Below, in pieces: positions 56,550 through 64,000 of a stretch of DNA of 64,000 bases; the stretch's first letter is position 1, and each line of letters opens with the position of its first letter. Position numbers and translations under genes: made by a program. Origin of the DNA: Bradyrhizobium australiense (GTDB lineage Bacteria; Pseudomonadota; Alphaproteobacteria; Rhizobiales; Xanthobacteraceae); the NCBI RefSeq assembly GCF_013114825.1, contig NZ_JAAVLX010000007.1:62001-126000 (forward strand). Direction: 5' to 3'. The notes under the pieces were generated by a model. That model did not search any database. It was not told the DNA's origin and saw only the letters and a list, made by a program, of their open reading frames with translations.

Positions 56550-57224
56550 ATGTCCAATTCATCGACACTGAGCCGATTCGCGGCCGCCGCTTTTGGCGCC
56601 CTGGCGATCGGCGCAACGGCATTTTCCGCACCCGCCACTGCGGCCCCGCTGCCGCTGTTTCCGTTTTTCCTGCCGCAGATCGAAGCGGCCCCGCCGCCGG
56701 CTGCGGCTGTGCCCCAGGAAGAAGAGCGCTTCGAACTGCCGGCCCGTCTGCGCCGCCAGGTCGTGAACTACTATACCCGCGAGGCGCCGGGCACGATCAT
56801 CATCGATACCCCGAACACCTATCTCTATCTGGTGCTCGGCAATGGTCAGGCGCTGCGCTACGGCATCGGCATCGGCCGCGACGGCTTCACCTGGTCCGGC
56901 ACCCAGACGATCACCCGCAAGGCCGAATGGCCGGCCTGGACCCCGCCCCCGGAAATGATCGCCCGCCAGCCCTATTTGCCGCGCCACATGACCGGCGGTC
57001 CGGGTAACCCGCTCGGCGCCCGCGCGATGTATCTCGGCGGCACCATCTATCGCATCCACGGCACCAACGCGCCGGAGACGATCGGCACCCGGGTTTCCTC
57101 GGGCTGCCTGCGCCTCACCAACGAAGACGTCATTGATCTGTATTCCCGGGTCAGCGTCGGAACTAAGGTCATCGTGCTGCCGATGGCGGATCGCCGCGCC
57201 GATCTCGGCCGGACCATCCGCTGA
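56550..57224 (+). CDS. L,D-transpeptidase (YkuD family)
   Basis: This periplasmic enzyme forms 3-3 peptidoglycan cross-links or attaches proteins to the wall. The 224-aa precursor has a signal peptide (FAAAAFGALAIGATAFSAPATA) and a Pro-rich stretch. The YkuD domain spans about residues 85-215 with TPNTYLYLVLGNGQALRYGIGIGR, IYRIHGTNAPETIG and the catalytic SSGCLRLTNEDVIDLY (Cys nucleophile). GGGGGACC precedes the ATG. A hairpin terminator follows. It complements the D,D-type FtsI and other wall enzymes in the window. Confidence 0.93.
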   Translation: MSNSSTLSRFAAAAFGALAIGATAFSAPATAAPLPLFPFFLPQIEAAPPPAAAVPQEEERFELPARLRRQVVNYYTREAPGTIIIDTPNTYLYLVLGNGQALRYGIGIGRDGFTWSGTQTITRKAEWPAWTPPPEMIARQPYLPRHMTGGPGNPLGARAMYLGGTIYRIHGTNAPETIGTRVSSGCLRLTNEDVIDLYSRVSVGTKVIVLPMADRRADLGRTIR

Positions 57225-57249
57225 GGCATTAAGCGTTCCTTAATGCGAG

Positions 57250-57279
57250 AAACGGCCCTGGCGTTCGCCGGGGCCGTTT
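57250..57279 (+). terminator. probable terminator of the L,D-transpeptidase gene
   Basis: AAACGGCCC pairs with GGGCCGTTT around a small GGCG-TTCG-CC inner loop, 26 bp after the stop. The T-run is short (TTTG). A smaller GCATTAA / TTAATGC hairpin precedes it. Confidence 0.6.
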
Positions 57280-57372
57280 GCGTTGACCTGAGGTCGCGGC
57301 AATGTGCAGTGGCGTCCCCCTTCCAGCCCCTGTAAAACACTGCGGGGCGATTCATTTGGGGTCCGGGGGACG

Positions 57373-58935
57373 ATGCGTCTGCCGATGCGGGTCAAGACGA
57401 TTGCGATCGCGCTTGCGGTCCTCGTCATCTCGTTTGCCGTCAGCCTGAGGGTGATGGACTTCGTCGCGCCGCGCGCCACGAACAGCCACCCCGCGCTCGC
57501 CGAATTACCGCCGCTGCCGCCGGCCACGCGCGCATCCACGGTGATGGCGCCGATTGCGGTTGCGCTCTCGGCGATCCGCGATGCCGCCGATCGCGGCGCG
57601 CCGCGCAATTTCTCCGGCAAGGCCGACAATCCGATTTCGCAGATCCTGCAGAACGCCGACATCGGCTGGACCGCCTCGCGCGGACCGATCAGCGCGACCG
57701 GCGCACAGGATGTGCTGTCGCTGGCAACGCCGTTGACGGGCACATTGAACGTAACCGGCTCGCTGTCGGCCAAGGCGACCGGGGCGGTTGGCGAAGCGCT
57801 CGGAGGCCTGCTCGGCGGCAACGTCGCCAAGCAGATCGGCAGCGTGAATATTAAGAACCTCAACGCCAGCGCCGAGATCAAGGGCAACGTCGTCATATCA
57901 GCGCGACCACAGATCGCCGCGAACTGGCGCATCGAGCCGAATCTGGCGGCCCAGGTCAATCTCGGCGACACCAGCCTCACGGTGGCCGGCGCGCGCGTCA
58001 ACGTGCCTGCACAGCTGAAGCCATTGATTGACCAGAACGTCGCCGAGCAAATTGCGCTGGTGCAGGCGCGCATGCGCAACGATCCGACCTTCGAACGGAA
58101 TGCGCGGGTGCAATGGGCCAAGGCCTGCCGCTCGATTCCGCTGCAGGGCACGACGGCCGGTTCTACGATGCCGGCGCTTTGGCTGGAATTGCGCCCGACA
58201 CGGGCGATTGCCGCTCAGCCGCGCGTCGATGCTGCGAACCTGACGCTGACGCTCGGCATCGAGGCCGAGACGCGGATCACACCGAGCGAAACCAAGCCAT
58301 CCTGCCCGTTCCCCGCTACGATCGCCATTGTGCCGGCGACGCCGGGGCGGGTCGCGATCGGCGTTCCCATCGACATGCCGTTTACCGAGATCAACAAGAT
58401 CGTCGAGGCGCAGTTTGCCGGAAAGACCTTTCCGGAAGACGGTTCGGGCGCGGTCGACGTCACCGTAAAGCGCGCCACCGTGGCCGCTTCCGGCAACCGC
58501 CTGCTGATTTCACTTGTGGTCAGCGCCAGGGAAAAGAAGAGCTTCTTGAGCCTCGGCGGTGAGGCCGATGTGCACATCTGGGGCAAGCCGGTGCTCGATC
58601 AGGCCGAGCAGACGCTGCGGCTGAATGATATCGAGCTCGCCGTCGAGTCGGAGGCTGCCTTCGGGCTGTTGGGCACTGCTGCGCGCGCGGCCATCCCGCA
58701 TTTGCAGAAGACACTGTCGGAAAAGACCGTCGTCGACCTCAAGCCGTTCGCGAGCAACGCGCGGAAAAAGATTGCGGCCGTGATCGCCGATTTCCAGAAG
58801 AACGAGGACGGCCTGCGGGTCTCGGCCGAGATCAGCAAGCTGCGGCTCGCCGGCATCGCCTTCGATTCCAAAACGCTGCGCGTGATCGCAGAAGCCGAAG
58901 GCGCGATCAATGTTTACGTGAGCGCCCTGCGGTGA
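57373..58935 (+). CDS. DUF4403 membrane-anchored envelope protein
   Basis: The 520-aa protein starts at the ATG at 57373 after GGGGGA; a longer upstream frame is rejected. One N-terminal helix (TIAIALAVLVISFAVSLRVM) anchors a large periplasmic domain. The domain has paired beta-rich repeats (ISATGAQDVLSLATPLTGTLNVTGSLSAKA and later GNRLLISLVVSAREKKSFLSLGGEADVHI), matching DUF4403 proteins, which resemble lipid-binding TULIP-like domains. The function is unknown; an envelope lipid or assembly role is a guess. Confidence 0.78.
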   Translation: MRLPMRVKTIAIALAVLVISFAVSLRVMDFVAPRATNSHPALAELPPLPPATRASTVMAPIAVALSAIRDAADRGAPRNFSGKADNPISQILQNADIGWTASRGPISATGAQDVLSLATPLTGTLNVTGSLSAKATGAVGEALGGLLGGNVAKQIGSVNIKNLNASAEIKGNVVISARPQIAANWRIEPNLAAQVNLGDTSLTVAGARVNVPAQLKPLIDQNVAEQIALVQARMRNDPTFERNARVQWAKACRSIPLQGTTAGSTMPALWLELRPTRAIAAQPRVDAANLTLTLGIEAETRITPSETKPSCPFPATIAIVPATPGRVAIGVPIDMPFTEINKIVEAQFAGKTFPEDGSGAVDVTVKRATVAASGNRLLISLVVSAREKKSFLSLGGEADVHIWGKPVLDQAEQTLRLNDIELAVESEAAFGLLGTAARAAIPHLQKTLSEKTVVDLKPFASNARKKIAAVIADFQKNEDGLRVSAEISKLRLAGIAFDSKTLRVIAEAEGAINVYVSALR

Positions 58936-58984
58936 TGTCCTATTGAACCCTCATGGCGAGGAGGCGCGTAAGCGCCGTCTCGAA

Positions 58985-59100
58985 CCATGTGGGCCCCGCT
59001 GGTGTCATTCATCCTTCGAAACGCGCGATGCGCGCTCCTCAGGATGAGGTCTGACACAGGTAGAGCGGGCACGGCGCGTGCGCGCCTTTGCCCACCCTAC
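58985..59100. repeat. intergenic repeat remnants before dodecin
   Basis: TCATTCATCCTTCGAAACGC with CGCGATGCGCG and TCCTCAGGATGAGG palindromes, then GTAGAGCGGGCACGGCGCGTGCGCGCC. The pieces look like fragments of dispersed repeat families; no gene is visible. Confidence 0.5.
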
Positions 59101-59108
59101 GCAGCCCG

Positions 59109-59324
59109 CTATGACCCCTCAAACTTGAACGAGACCTTCAGCTTGGCGCGGTAAGCTTCGACCTTGCCTTGGGCGTCAAGCTGCAGGTCAAGCTGGACCA
59201 CTTCGGCAACACGAAGATCCCGCAGGGTTTCTCCGGCGCGGCTGACCGCGCCAGCGGCGGCCTTTTCCCAGGATTCGCTGCTGGTGCCGATCAGCTCGAT
59301 GACCTTGTAGACGCTCTCCGCCAT
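59109..59324 (-). CDS. dodecin (flavin-binding dodecamer)
   Basis: The 71-aa cytosolic protein forms a hollow dodecamer that stores flavins. The family pattern is complete: VYKVIELIGTSSESWEKAAAGAVSRAGETLRDLRVAEV, with the tryptophan that stacks on flavin, then LDLQLDAQGKVEAYRAKLKVSFKFEG. GGGAGG precedes the ATG. It is monocistronic by spacing. Confidence 0.95.
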   Translation of the reverse strand: MAESVYKVIELIGTSSESWEKAAAGAVSRAGETLRDLRVAEVVQLDLQLDAQGKVEAYRAKLKVSFKFEGS

Positions 59325-59456
59325 GTCGTCCTCCCGTTGATGCAGGATCTATGCAAGGCAGGAGGCAGGTGCTCCTGCCGCAACACAACCTATCATCGGA
59401 AAATGCGCCCAGATAGGATGCGCTGCACCATTGCGCGAATGGACATCTCCAAAATC

Positions 59457-59491
59457 AAATGGCCGGGCGGCACACGCCGCCCGGCCATTTT
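59457..59491. terminator. bidirectional rho-independent terminator
   Basis: A perfect 15-bp stem AAATGGCCGGGCGGC / GCCGCCCGGCCATTT with an ACAC loop. It lies 31 bp past the PRC-barrel stop and would end that minus-strand mRNA. Confidence 0.9.
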
Positions 59492-59521
59492 GAGGAAGCC
59501 TGGCCGCTAATGACCGCGGCC

Positions 59522-60055
59522 TCAATCGGTCGAGTATTTGAACTCCGGCATCGCCTTCAGCTGATCCTTCGTCGCGCTGAACACGGCGTGGTCCGGATAC
59601 CACGGATTCTTCTTCGGCGCGGCGGCAGGCGCCGTCGCAGCACCGGTCGTCGTTGTATTCGTCGAAGGCCTTGCGCCGCCGGTCGCGGGCGCGCTTGCGG
59701 TGCCGCTGTAGGCAACCGGCTCATCGACGAACTTCACCTTATCGAGGGGTACCGCAACCAGGTGCTCACCGACGCCGAGGAAGCCGCCGACACCGATCAC
59801 GGCTGCTTTGATGTTGCCACTCTTGTCGGTCAAGAGATCGTTGATCGATCCGAGGCTTTCGTTGCTATCGTTGTACACGTTCAGGCCGACCAGCTTCGAG
59901 GCCCGCCAGTTACCCTTGAACGACGAGGTGTCGGATGCCGCCGCAGGCGCGGCGGTGGTGGCGCGGTCAGTCGTTGCCGAAGGACTTTGCGCAAACGCGA
60001 CACTCGCCAGCAACGCGGAGGCCGCGAGGCCGGCAACGGCAGTTTTGGTTAACAT
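59522..60055 (-). CDS. exported PRC-barrel domain protein
   Basis: The 177-aa precursor has a signal peptide (TAVAGLAASALLASVAFA) and a Thr/Ala-rich linker. One PRC barrel (about residues 48-112) shows WRASKLVGLNVYNDSNESLGSINDLLTDKSGNIKAAVIGVGGFLGVGEHLVAVPL. The tail is low-complexity. PRC barrels are small beta domains in ribosome maturation and photosynthetic reaction centre proteins; exported copies are common in rhizobia and their role is unknown. AGGAG precedes the ATG, and a strong terminator follows the stop. Confidence 0.88.
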   Translation of the reverse strand: MLTKTAVAGLAASALLASVAFAQSPSATTDRATTAAPAAASDTSSFKGNWRASKLVGLNVYNDSNESLGSINDLLTDKSGNIKAAVIGVGGFLGVGEHLVAVPLDKVKFVDEPVAYSGTASAPATGGARPSTNTTTTGAATAPAAAPKKNPWYPDHAVFSATKDQLKAMPEFKYSTD

Positions 60056-60151
60056 ATCGGTTCTCCTCAGTTCAGAAACGCTCTGAGAAAACCCGGCACT
60101 TCAACAAGTGTTCCACCCGTTTCGCATGGAACACGTCGGTGCGACACTGCA

Positions 60152-60529
60152 TCAGAAGCCGCCCCAGTAAGGCGGCATGCCGTAATAGCGATGCAGCTCG
60201 GCTTCCTTTGCGCGATCGCCCCAGTCGAAATCCTTGTCCGCACGGAATGACGGCGCGCGCTTCAGCTCTTCATCGTCGACATCGAGTTCGTAGGCTTCGA
60301 ATTTCGTGTTGTAGCGAAGCCGTCCCCAAGGCAACGGGATCAGGTTGGCTCCGATGCCCAGAAATCCGCCGAAGCTTAGGATTGCATAAGATACTTTACC
60401 GGTGACCTTGTCGATCATCAGCCGTTCGACGTGGCCGATCATGTCCCCGTTCGGCCGGCGTACCGCGGTCCCCTCGACGCGGTCGCTCGCGATCAACTGA
60501 TGCGGCTTGGCCATGACATCGCTTGCCAT
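60152..60529 (-). CDS. cytosolic PRC-barrel domain protein
   Basis: The 125-aa protein (ATG at 60529 after GGAGGG) has no signal peptide. It is a PRC barrel: LIASDRVEGTAVRRPNGDMIGHVERLMIDKVTGKVSYAILSFGGFLGIGANLIPLPWGRLRY. The short tail FEAYELDVDDEELKRAPSF matches the family, and the C-terminus is HRYYGMPPYWGGF. It shares the GFLGIG / GFLGVG turn with the exported PRC protein 96 bp downstream, so the two are related neighbours in one orientation. Confidence 0.88.
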   Translation of the reverse strand: MASDVMAKPHQLIASDRVEGTAVRRPNGDMIGHVERLMIDKVTGKVSYAILSFGGFLGIGANLIPLPWGRLRYNTKFEAYELDVDDEELKRAPSFRADKDFDWGDRAKEAELHRYYGMPPYWGGF

Positions 60530-60651
60530 CGGACCCTCCACACATCTGTGTGGGAACCAACGCTGCACTGCGTGACCGGTTCCGCCCCGAAATGAGACAA
60601 CCATCCTTTCCTATCCGGGAAAGATGGTTGCAACCCGCGGCCCGAGAAACG

Positions 60652-60900
60652 TCAGCTCTGGTAGTCAATCAACAGCGCCGAGAAGGAGGCGGTGGTCGAT
60701 GCCGAGCCGGTCGCGCCGTACCGCCGCGACCGGAGGCGGGCCGCCTGCTCCGCCGGGAGCGCCGGCGCCGCCGGGACCGTTGGCGAGGGCGGCCTTGAAG
60801 AGGCCTTGCAATTCGGTGCCCTGGTCGCTGGTCAGCTTGCCGCTCGCGACTTCGCCGCTGATCAGATCGTCAATCTTCGCCTTGAGATCGGCGGGCGAAG
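60652..60900 (-). pseudogene. C-terminal remnant of an unidentified gene, frameshifted
   Basis: The minus strand encodes a coding-like stretch, SPADLKAKIDDLISGEVASG KLTSDQGTELQGLFKAALAN, then a Gly/Pro run. After a frame change near 60725 it ends TGSASTTASFSALLIDYQS and a TGA at 60652. No start or N-terminal part is present: homology-like sequence stops near 60900, where the oppositely oriented kinase remnant begins. I do not recognise the family. A decayed 3' gene fragment is the simplest reading. Confidence 0.6.
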
Positions 60901-60944
60901 GGCGCGTGCCGCCGACCTGGTCGCTGGCGCGGCTGGCCACCAAA

Positions 60945-61570
60945 ATGCACGCGGCCATCAGCCGCGATTTGCGCACGCCGATCATGCGGACGCGGCTGCG
61001 CGCGGAATTCATCGAGGACGAGACGCATCGCCAGCGCATGCTCGGCGATCTCGACCAGATGCGCGCGATGCTGGAGCCGGTGCTGTCGTTCCTGCGCAAC
61101 GACCGCGGGCTGGAAATGATGACGCTGGTCGATCTCGCCAGCACGCTGCAGCTCGTCACCGGCCAGTTCGCCGACATCGGACACAAGGTTGCCTATGACG
61201 GCCCCGCGCATGCGATGGCGGCGTGCGGCCCGACGGCCTGCACCGCAGCGTCACCAATCTGGTCGAGAATGCCGTCCGCTTCGGCACCGAGGCGACCGTT
61301 CGCCTTCGCATGTCGGCGGACGTATCACCAGATTTGGCGATCATCGAAATCGAGGACGACGGCCCCGGCATTTCCGATGCGCGCAAAAAGGATGTGCAGG
61401 AGCCGTTCGTGCGCGACGACGCCCGCAACGTGGACGGCCGCAGGTTTCGGATTGGGAGTTTCGATCGCCAACGCCATCGTGCTGGCGCATGGCGGCGCGC
61501 TGTCGCTGCACGACCGGCAGCCGCACGGACTGCTGGTCCGGATTCAATTGCCGGTCCAACAGCGCAGCCG
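60945..61570 (+). pseudogene. histidine kinase remnant (C-terminal half, frameshifted, H-box His lost)
   Basis: Plus-strand fragments in two frames rebuild the core of an EnvZ-like sensor kinase. The DHp helix is AAISRDLRTPIMRTRLRAEF, and N-box-like SVTNLVENAVRFG, IEIEDDGPGIS, EPFVRDDARN and GFGLGVSIANAIVLAHGG follow. The reading frame changes near 61215 and back near 61440. The phospho-acceptor histidine of SHDLRTP is arginine (codon at 60963-60965). The sensor and membrane part are missing. It is a decayed gene, not a working kinase. Confidence 0.85.
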
Positions 61571-61602
61571 GCGGCCCGCCGCGCAACGATTACATGAGCC
61601 GA

Positions 61603-61797
61603 TCAGGCCGCGAGCGCGTCGGGGTCCGCTTCCTCGTAGATCGCGATCGCCTCGAAGCGATAGTCGCAGGCGCGGCAGAACCAGAGGAAGGACGTGCGGC
61701 CCGGGCTGCTTTCGACCCAATCGGGTCTCGGAATCGGCTTGCCGCATTGGGCACAGGGATTTCCGCGGGGCAAATTGCCGGAATCGAGTCGAGCCAT
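61603..61797 (-). CDS. small zinc-ribbon-like protein
   Basis: The 64-aa protein has two CxxC knuckles, NPCAQCGKPIPRPDW and WFCRACDYRFEA, spaced as in a zinc ribbon, and an acidic C-terminal tail. AAGGGAGA precedes the ATG at 61797. Two longer overlapping frames on this strand lack these features. It may bind zinc, DNA or a protein partner; no function is known. It lies just past the kinase remnant. Confidence 0.75.
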   Translation of the reverse strand: MARLDSGNLPRGNPCAQCGKPIPRPDWVESSPGRTSFLWFCRACDYRFEAIAIYEEADPDALAA

Positions 61798-62152
61798 GGC
61801 GCATCTCCCTTTGACCTCGGACGTCGTGCGACGTCTCGCTTTTTTGCAATGTCGTTGAATTGGACAGGTTTGCTGTCAAATGAATTGGCTTTTGCCGCAA
61901 AATTCTTTTTACACCTTGACTGCGTCATTTGCACGACATTCGTGCGCGTCCGCGTGACGCAGGTTCGCCTCGCTCGACGCGATGCATTGCAAGCACAACG
62001 TTAGCGTCACGCTGGCCGCATTCGTAAACACTGCACGAGCCGCAAACATCTCGCCGCGATGTCGTCCGTTTTCCGCCACATCTTGGCCCGGCCGCCACAA
62101 TATTCGAGAAGACGAAAATCGTTAACGCGCCCGTCCCGCCGAGATTGTTTTT
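61798..62152. other. intergenic region without recognisable gene
   Basis: The 355-bp divergent spacer lies between the zinc-ribbon gene and the lytic transglycosylase. It is AT-richer at 61840-61925. An isolated TTAAC half-site is at about 62121. I see no gene or RNA structure. Confidence 0.5.
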
Positions 62153-62692
62153 ATGAAAAATTTATCGAAGTTCGCGCCGAAGTTTGCCTGGCTCGCCGCC
62201 ATAGCCGCGCTCATGGTTTCGCCCTCCGCAATGGCGCAGAGCCGCGCGCATTATGAAAGCATGGTCGCCGCCCATGCCTCCGCCAACAACGTACCGGAAG
62301 CGCTGGTGCACCGGGTGATCGTGCGCGAGAGCAAGTATCACCCGAACCTGGTTGGGCGCGGCGGCACCATCGGGTTGATGCAGATCAAGCTGCCGACCGC
62401 GCGCGGCCTCGGCTACACCGGCGACGCCGCGGGCCTGCGCGATCCCGACACCAATCTCGCCTGGGGCATCAAATACCTCGCCGGCGCATATCGCGCCGCG
62501 GGCGGCGATCACGGCCGCGCTATGCGTTATTATGCGAGCGGCTATTATTACGCCGCAAAGCGCCAGCGGCCGGAAAGGCCGCTGCAAATCGCGCCCGTGC
62601 TGGCGAGTGGTGCGACGCCGAAAATCGTCGCCGCGCCGGTTGACGCGGCAAGAATGCCCGCCGACGCTAACGCGCTGCAAACCGCCAAATAA
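62153..62692 (+). CDS. lytic transglycosylase (SLT domain)
   Basis: This periplasmic enzyme cleaves the MurNAc-GlcNAc bond to leave 1,6-anhydro ends, the substrate class later used by AmpD-type amidases. The 179-aa precursor has a signal peptide (FAWLAAIAALMVSPSAMAQ) and an SLT domain. The domain has the catalytic glutamate in VHRVIVRESKYHPNLVG, then GTIGLMQIKLPTARGLGY, NLAWGIKYLAGAYRAAGGDHGRAMRYYASGYY. It is compact and has no cell-wall-binding module. The C-tail is low-complexity. Confidence 0.92.
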   Translation: MKNLSKFAPKFAWLAAIAALMVSPSAMAQSRAHYESMVAAHASANNVPEALVHRVIVRESKYHPNLVGRGGTIGLMQIKLPTARGLGYTGDAAGLRDPDTNLAWGIKYLAGAYRAAGGDHGRAMRYYASGYYYAAKRQRPERPLQIAPVLASGATPKIVAAPVDAARMPADANALQTAK

Positions 62693-62698
62693 TTCGCC

Positions 62699-62815
62699 GT
62701 GTCCTAGACGCGGTGCAGCGCGCTTGCGCTGCTCCGCAGAGCCGGGACCTATACCAGCCGTCTGGGCCCCGGCTCTGCAGCGCACCGCCGTGCGGTGCGC
62801 TGCGTCCGGGGCAGG
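62699..62815. repeat. dispersed repeat R1-related element
   Basis: Starts GTGTCCTAGACGCGGTGCAGCGCG and ends GTGCGCTGCGTCCGGGGCA, with GCAGAGCCGGGACC / GGCCCCGGCTCTGC inverted inside. It is a degenerate relative of R1 between the transglycosylase gene and the thiO promoter. Confidence 0.65.
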
Positions 62816-62843
62816 AGAGCGGTGCAAGTTCCCGCAAAGCGCG

Positions 62844-62871
62844 TTGACACCTCCGCCCAACTGCCTACATT
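62844..62871 (+). promoter_or_regulatory. sigma70-type promoter of the thiO transcript
   Basis: TTGACA at 62844, a 16-bp spacer, and TACATT at 62866, about 8 bp before the riboswitch begins. The spacing and position are right for the leader start. Confidence 0.7.
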
Positions 62872-62878
62872 AGACCTG

Positions 62879-62998
62879 TTCCGAGGGGTGCTCCGATGAG
62901 GAGCTGAGATACCGCAAGCTTGGGCAGTCACCTCAAAGGTGGAGTCCGGGACCGCGGTGACCCTTTGAACCTGATCCGGGTCATGCCGGCGAAGGGAC
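62879..62998 (+). promoter_or_regulatory. TPP riboswitch (THI element)
   Basis: The leader senses thiamine pyrophosphate and controls thiamine synthesis genes. The conserved pieces are present: the GGGGTGCTC start, GCTGAGATACCG, then GACCCTTTGAACCTGATCCGGGTCATGCCGGCGAAGGGA before the ribosome site. Between them is a variable P3-type arm (GGGCAGTCACC...GGTGGAGTCC). It ends about 5 bp before the thiO ATG, so control of translation initiation is likely: the GAAGGGACAGGG segment doubles as the Shine-Dalgarno. Confidence 0.97.
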
Positions 62999-63002
62999 AG
63001 GG

Positions 63003-64000
63003 ATGTACCAGAAGTCAGATCTGCGGGGGGATTCTCCCGTTTCCATCATCGGCGCGGGCATTGCCGGCGCCTGGCAGGCCTTGCTGTTCGCACAGGCCGG
63101 TCACGCCGTCACTTTGTATGAGCGCAGTGACGCCGAGATGACGCTCTCGACCGGCCACTGGGCCGGCGGCATGCTCGCCCCTTATTGCGAGGCCGAGACG
63201 TCCGAGCCCGTGATCGGCCGGCTCGGCGCCCGCTCGCTCGATTTGTGGCGCGAACTTTTTCCCAACACCCCGTTCAACGGATCTCTGGTGGTGGCGCATC
63301 CGCGCGACCGCGCCGATTTCGAGCGTTTTGCCAAACTCACCACCGGCCATGTCAGGCTCGATGCAAGTGGTGTCGGCCAGCTCGAACCCTCGCTGGACGG
63401 CCGTTTCCGCGACGGCCTGTTCTATGCCGATGAGGGCCATGTCGAGCCGCGCAAGTTGCTGCCGGAGCTGCATGCGCGCATCGAAGCCGCCGGCGGCACG
63501 ATCAAGTTCCGTTGCGATGTCACTGCGGACGATCTCGACGGCATCGTGATCGATTGCCGTGGGCTGTCCGCACGCGACGAGCAGAAGGAGTTGCGCGGCG
63601 TCAAGGGCGAGATGATTATTATCGAAACGAATGAGGTCGAGCTGTCGCGCCCGGTGCGGCTGATTCATCCGCGCTGGCCGCTCTACGTAATCCCGCGCGG
63701 CGACAGCAAATTCATGCTGGGCGCGACCTCAATCGAGGCCGAGGACACCGGCGTCAGCGTCCGCTCGGCGCTGGAGCTGCTCGGCGCGGCCTATGCCGTG
63801 CATCCGGCCTTCGCCGAAGCGCGCATCGTCGAGTTCGGCTCGGCGCTGCGTCCCGCCTTCCCCGACAATCTGCCGCGGATCACGGTTCGCAAGGACAAAA
63901 TCGCGGTCAACGGCCTTTACCGCCACGGTTTTCTGCTGGCGCCCGCGCTGGCCGAGTTGACGCTCGCCTACATGCAGCGCGGCGCGATCGACAATGAGGT
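63003..64000 (+). CDS. thiO: glycine oxidase ThiO (5' part; continues past the window end)
   Basis: ThiO is the flavoenzyme that oxidises glycine to the imine used for the thiazole of thiamine. The frame from the ATG at 63003 is open for 332 codons to the window edge. It has the FAD-binding SIIGAGIAGAWQALLFAQAGHAVTLYE near the N-terminus, STGHWAGGMLAPYCEAE, DEGHVEPRKLLPELHARIEAAG, and RPVRLIHPRWPLYVIPRGDSKFMLGATS. The C-terminal GLYRHGFLLAPALAELT is near the end, so little is missing. The TPP riboswitch directly upstream supports the call and predicts thiamine synthesis genes downstream. Confidence 0.95.
   Translation, partial: MYQKSDLRGDSPVSIIGAGIAGAWQALLFAQAGHAVTLYERSDAEMTLSTGHWAGGMLAPYCEAETSEPVIGRLGARSLDLWRELFPNTPFNGSLVVAHPRDRADFERFAKLTTGHVRLDASGVGQLEPSLDGRFRDGLFYADEGHVEPRKLLPELHARIEAAGGTIKFRCDVTADDLDGIVIDCRGLSARDEQKELRGVKGEMIIIETNEVELSRPVRLIHPRWPLYVIPRGDSKFMLGATSIEAEDTGVSVRSALELLGAAYAVHPAFAEARIVEFGSALRPAFPDNLPRITVRKDKIAVNGLYRHGFLLAPALAELTLAYMQRGAIDNE

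Noticed and set aside
57229..57244. TTAA-N7-TTAA resembling a CtrA box
   Set aside because: It is part of a perfect GCATTAA / TTAATGC hairpin directly after a stop codon and lacks the final C. A terminator-associated hairpin is more likely.
60624..61814. 396-codon plus-strand frame read as one intact protein
   Set aside because: Only parts match a histidine kinase, and the homology jumps to another frame and back. The ends are non-coding, so the region is annotated as a pseudogene.
1..64000. tRNA, rRNA, CRISPR arrays, prophage or intact insertion sequences
   Set aside because: None seen on reading both strands. The repeats found are short intergenic elements without transposase genes or regular spacers.

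Overview
The window looks like a chromosomal segment of a Bradyrhizobium-like alphaproteobacterium (Nitrobacteraceae). The grounds are the high-GC codon use, an alphaproteobacterial-type division and cell-wall (dcw) cluster, an ECF42-type sigma factor with its DGPF partner, the TPP-riboswitch/thiO arrangement, and many short GC-rich intergenic repeats. This assignment comes from recognising protein families by eye; no database search was run.

Region 1 (1-20148, minus strand) is the dcw cluster in transcription order: rsmH, ftsL, ftsI, murE, murF, mraY, murD, a foreign-looking exported DUF5107-type gene, ftsW, murG, murC, murB, ddlB, ftsQ, ftsA and ftsZ (3' part cut by the window edge). Many junctions overlap by 4 bp (ATGA). 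The DUF5107 gene lies between murD and ftsW and is flanked by two direct copies (about 93% identical) of a 111-bp repeat. A full-match CtrA box (TTAA-N7-TTAAC) sits between ddlB and ftsQ. A one-mismatch version lies upstream of rsmH. No mraZ is visible upstream of rsmH.

Region 2 (20.7-29.5 kb) holds an AmpD-type amidase, the ECF42 sigma/DGPF pair, a PAS protein, the RNase P RNA gene with its terminator, an alpha/beta hydrolase, TauE-like and EamA transporters, and an ABC exporter.

Region 3 (29.8-43.6 kb) is accessory. It has an EmrAB-type drug efflux pair with a divergent TetR regulator and a perfect palindromic operator, and a TonB-dependent siderophore receptor. It also has a DUF892 protein, an enolase-superfamily enzyme, YunG-like and KTSC proteins, and a TetR/molybdo-hydroxylase operon. 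In that operon the 2Fe-2S and Mo subunits are fused, and the FAD subunit carries PaoB-like extra cysteines.

Region 4 (43.7-49.3 kb) contains envelope proteins: an extensin-like lipoprotein, a 31-aa membrane peptide, a divergent pair of DUF2147 paralogues with two CRP/FNR-type palindromes between them, a FecR-domain protein and a Nudix hydrolase.

Region 5 (49.4-54.9 kb) looks like a membrane-lipid cluster. It encodes a second-type phosphatidylserine decarboxylase, a divergent membrane-anchored class III PLP enzyme (the two start codons overlap), an Mpo1/DUF962-like membrane protein, a PmtA-like methyltransferase and a GT4 glycosyltransferase. A strong Pho box lies upstream of the glycosyltransferase. 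I infer phosphate-responsive lipid remodelling; this is the best candidate for an undescribed system here.

Region 6 (54.9-64 kb) holds a TAXI-type binding protein, an L,D-transpeptidase, a DUF4403 protein, dodecin and two PRC-barrel proteins. A scar of two abutting gene remnants follows, one of them a histidine kinase that has lost its phospho-acceptor histidine. The window ends with a zinc-ribbon protein, a lytic transglycosylase, and a TPP riboswitch controlling thiO (cut by the window end).
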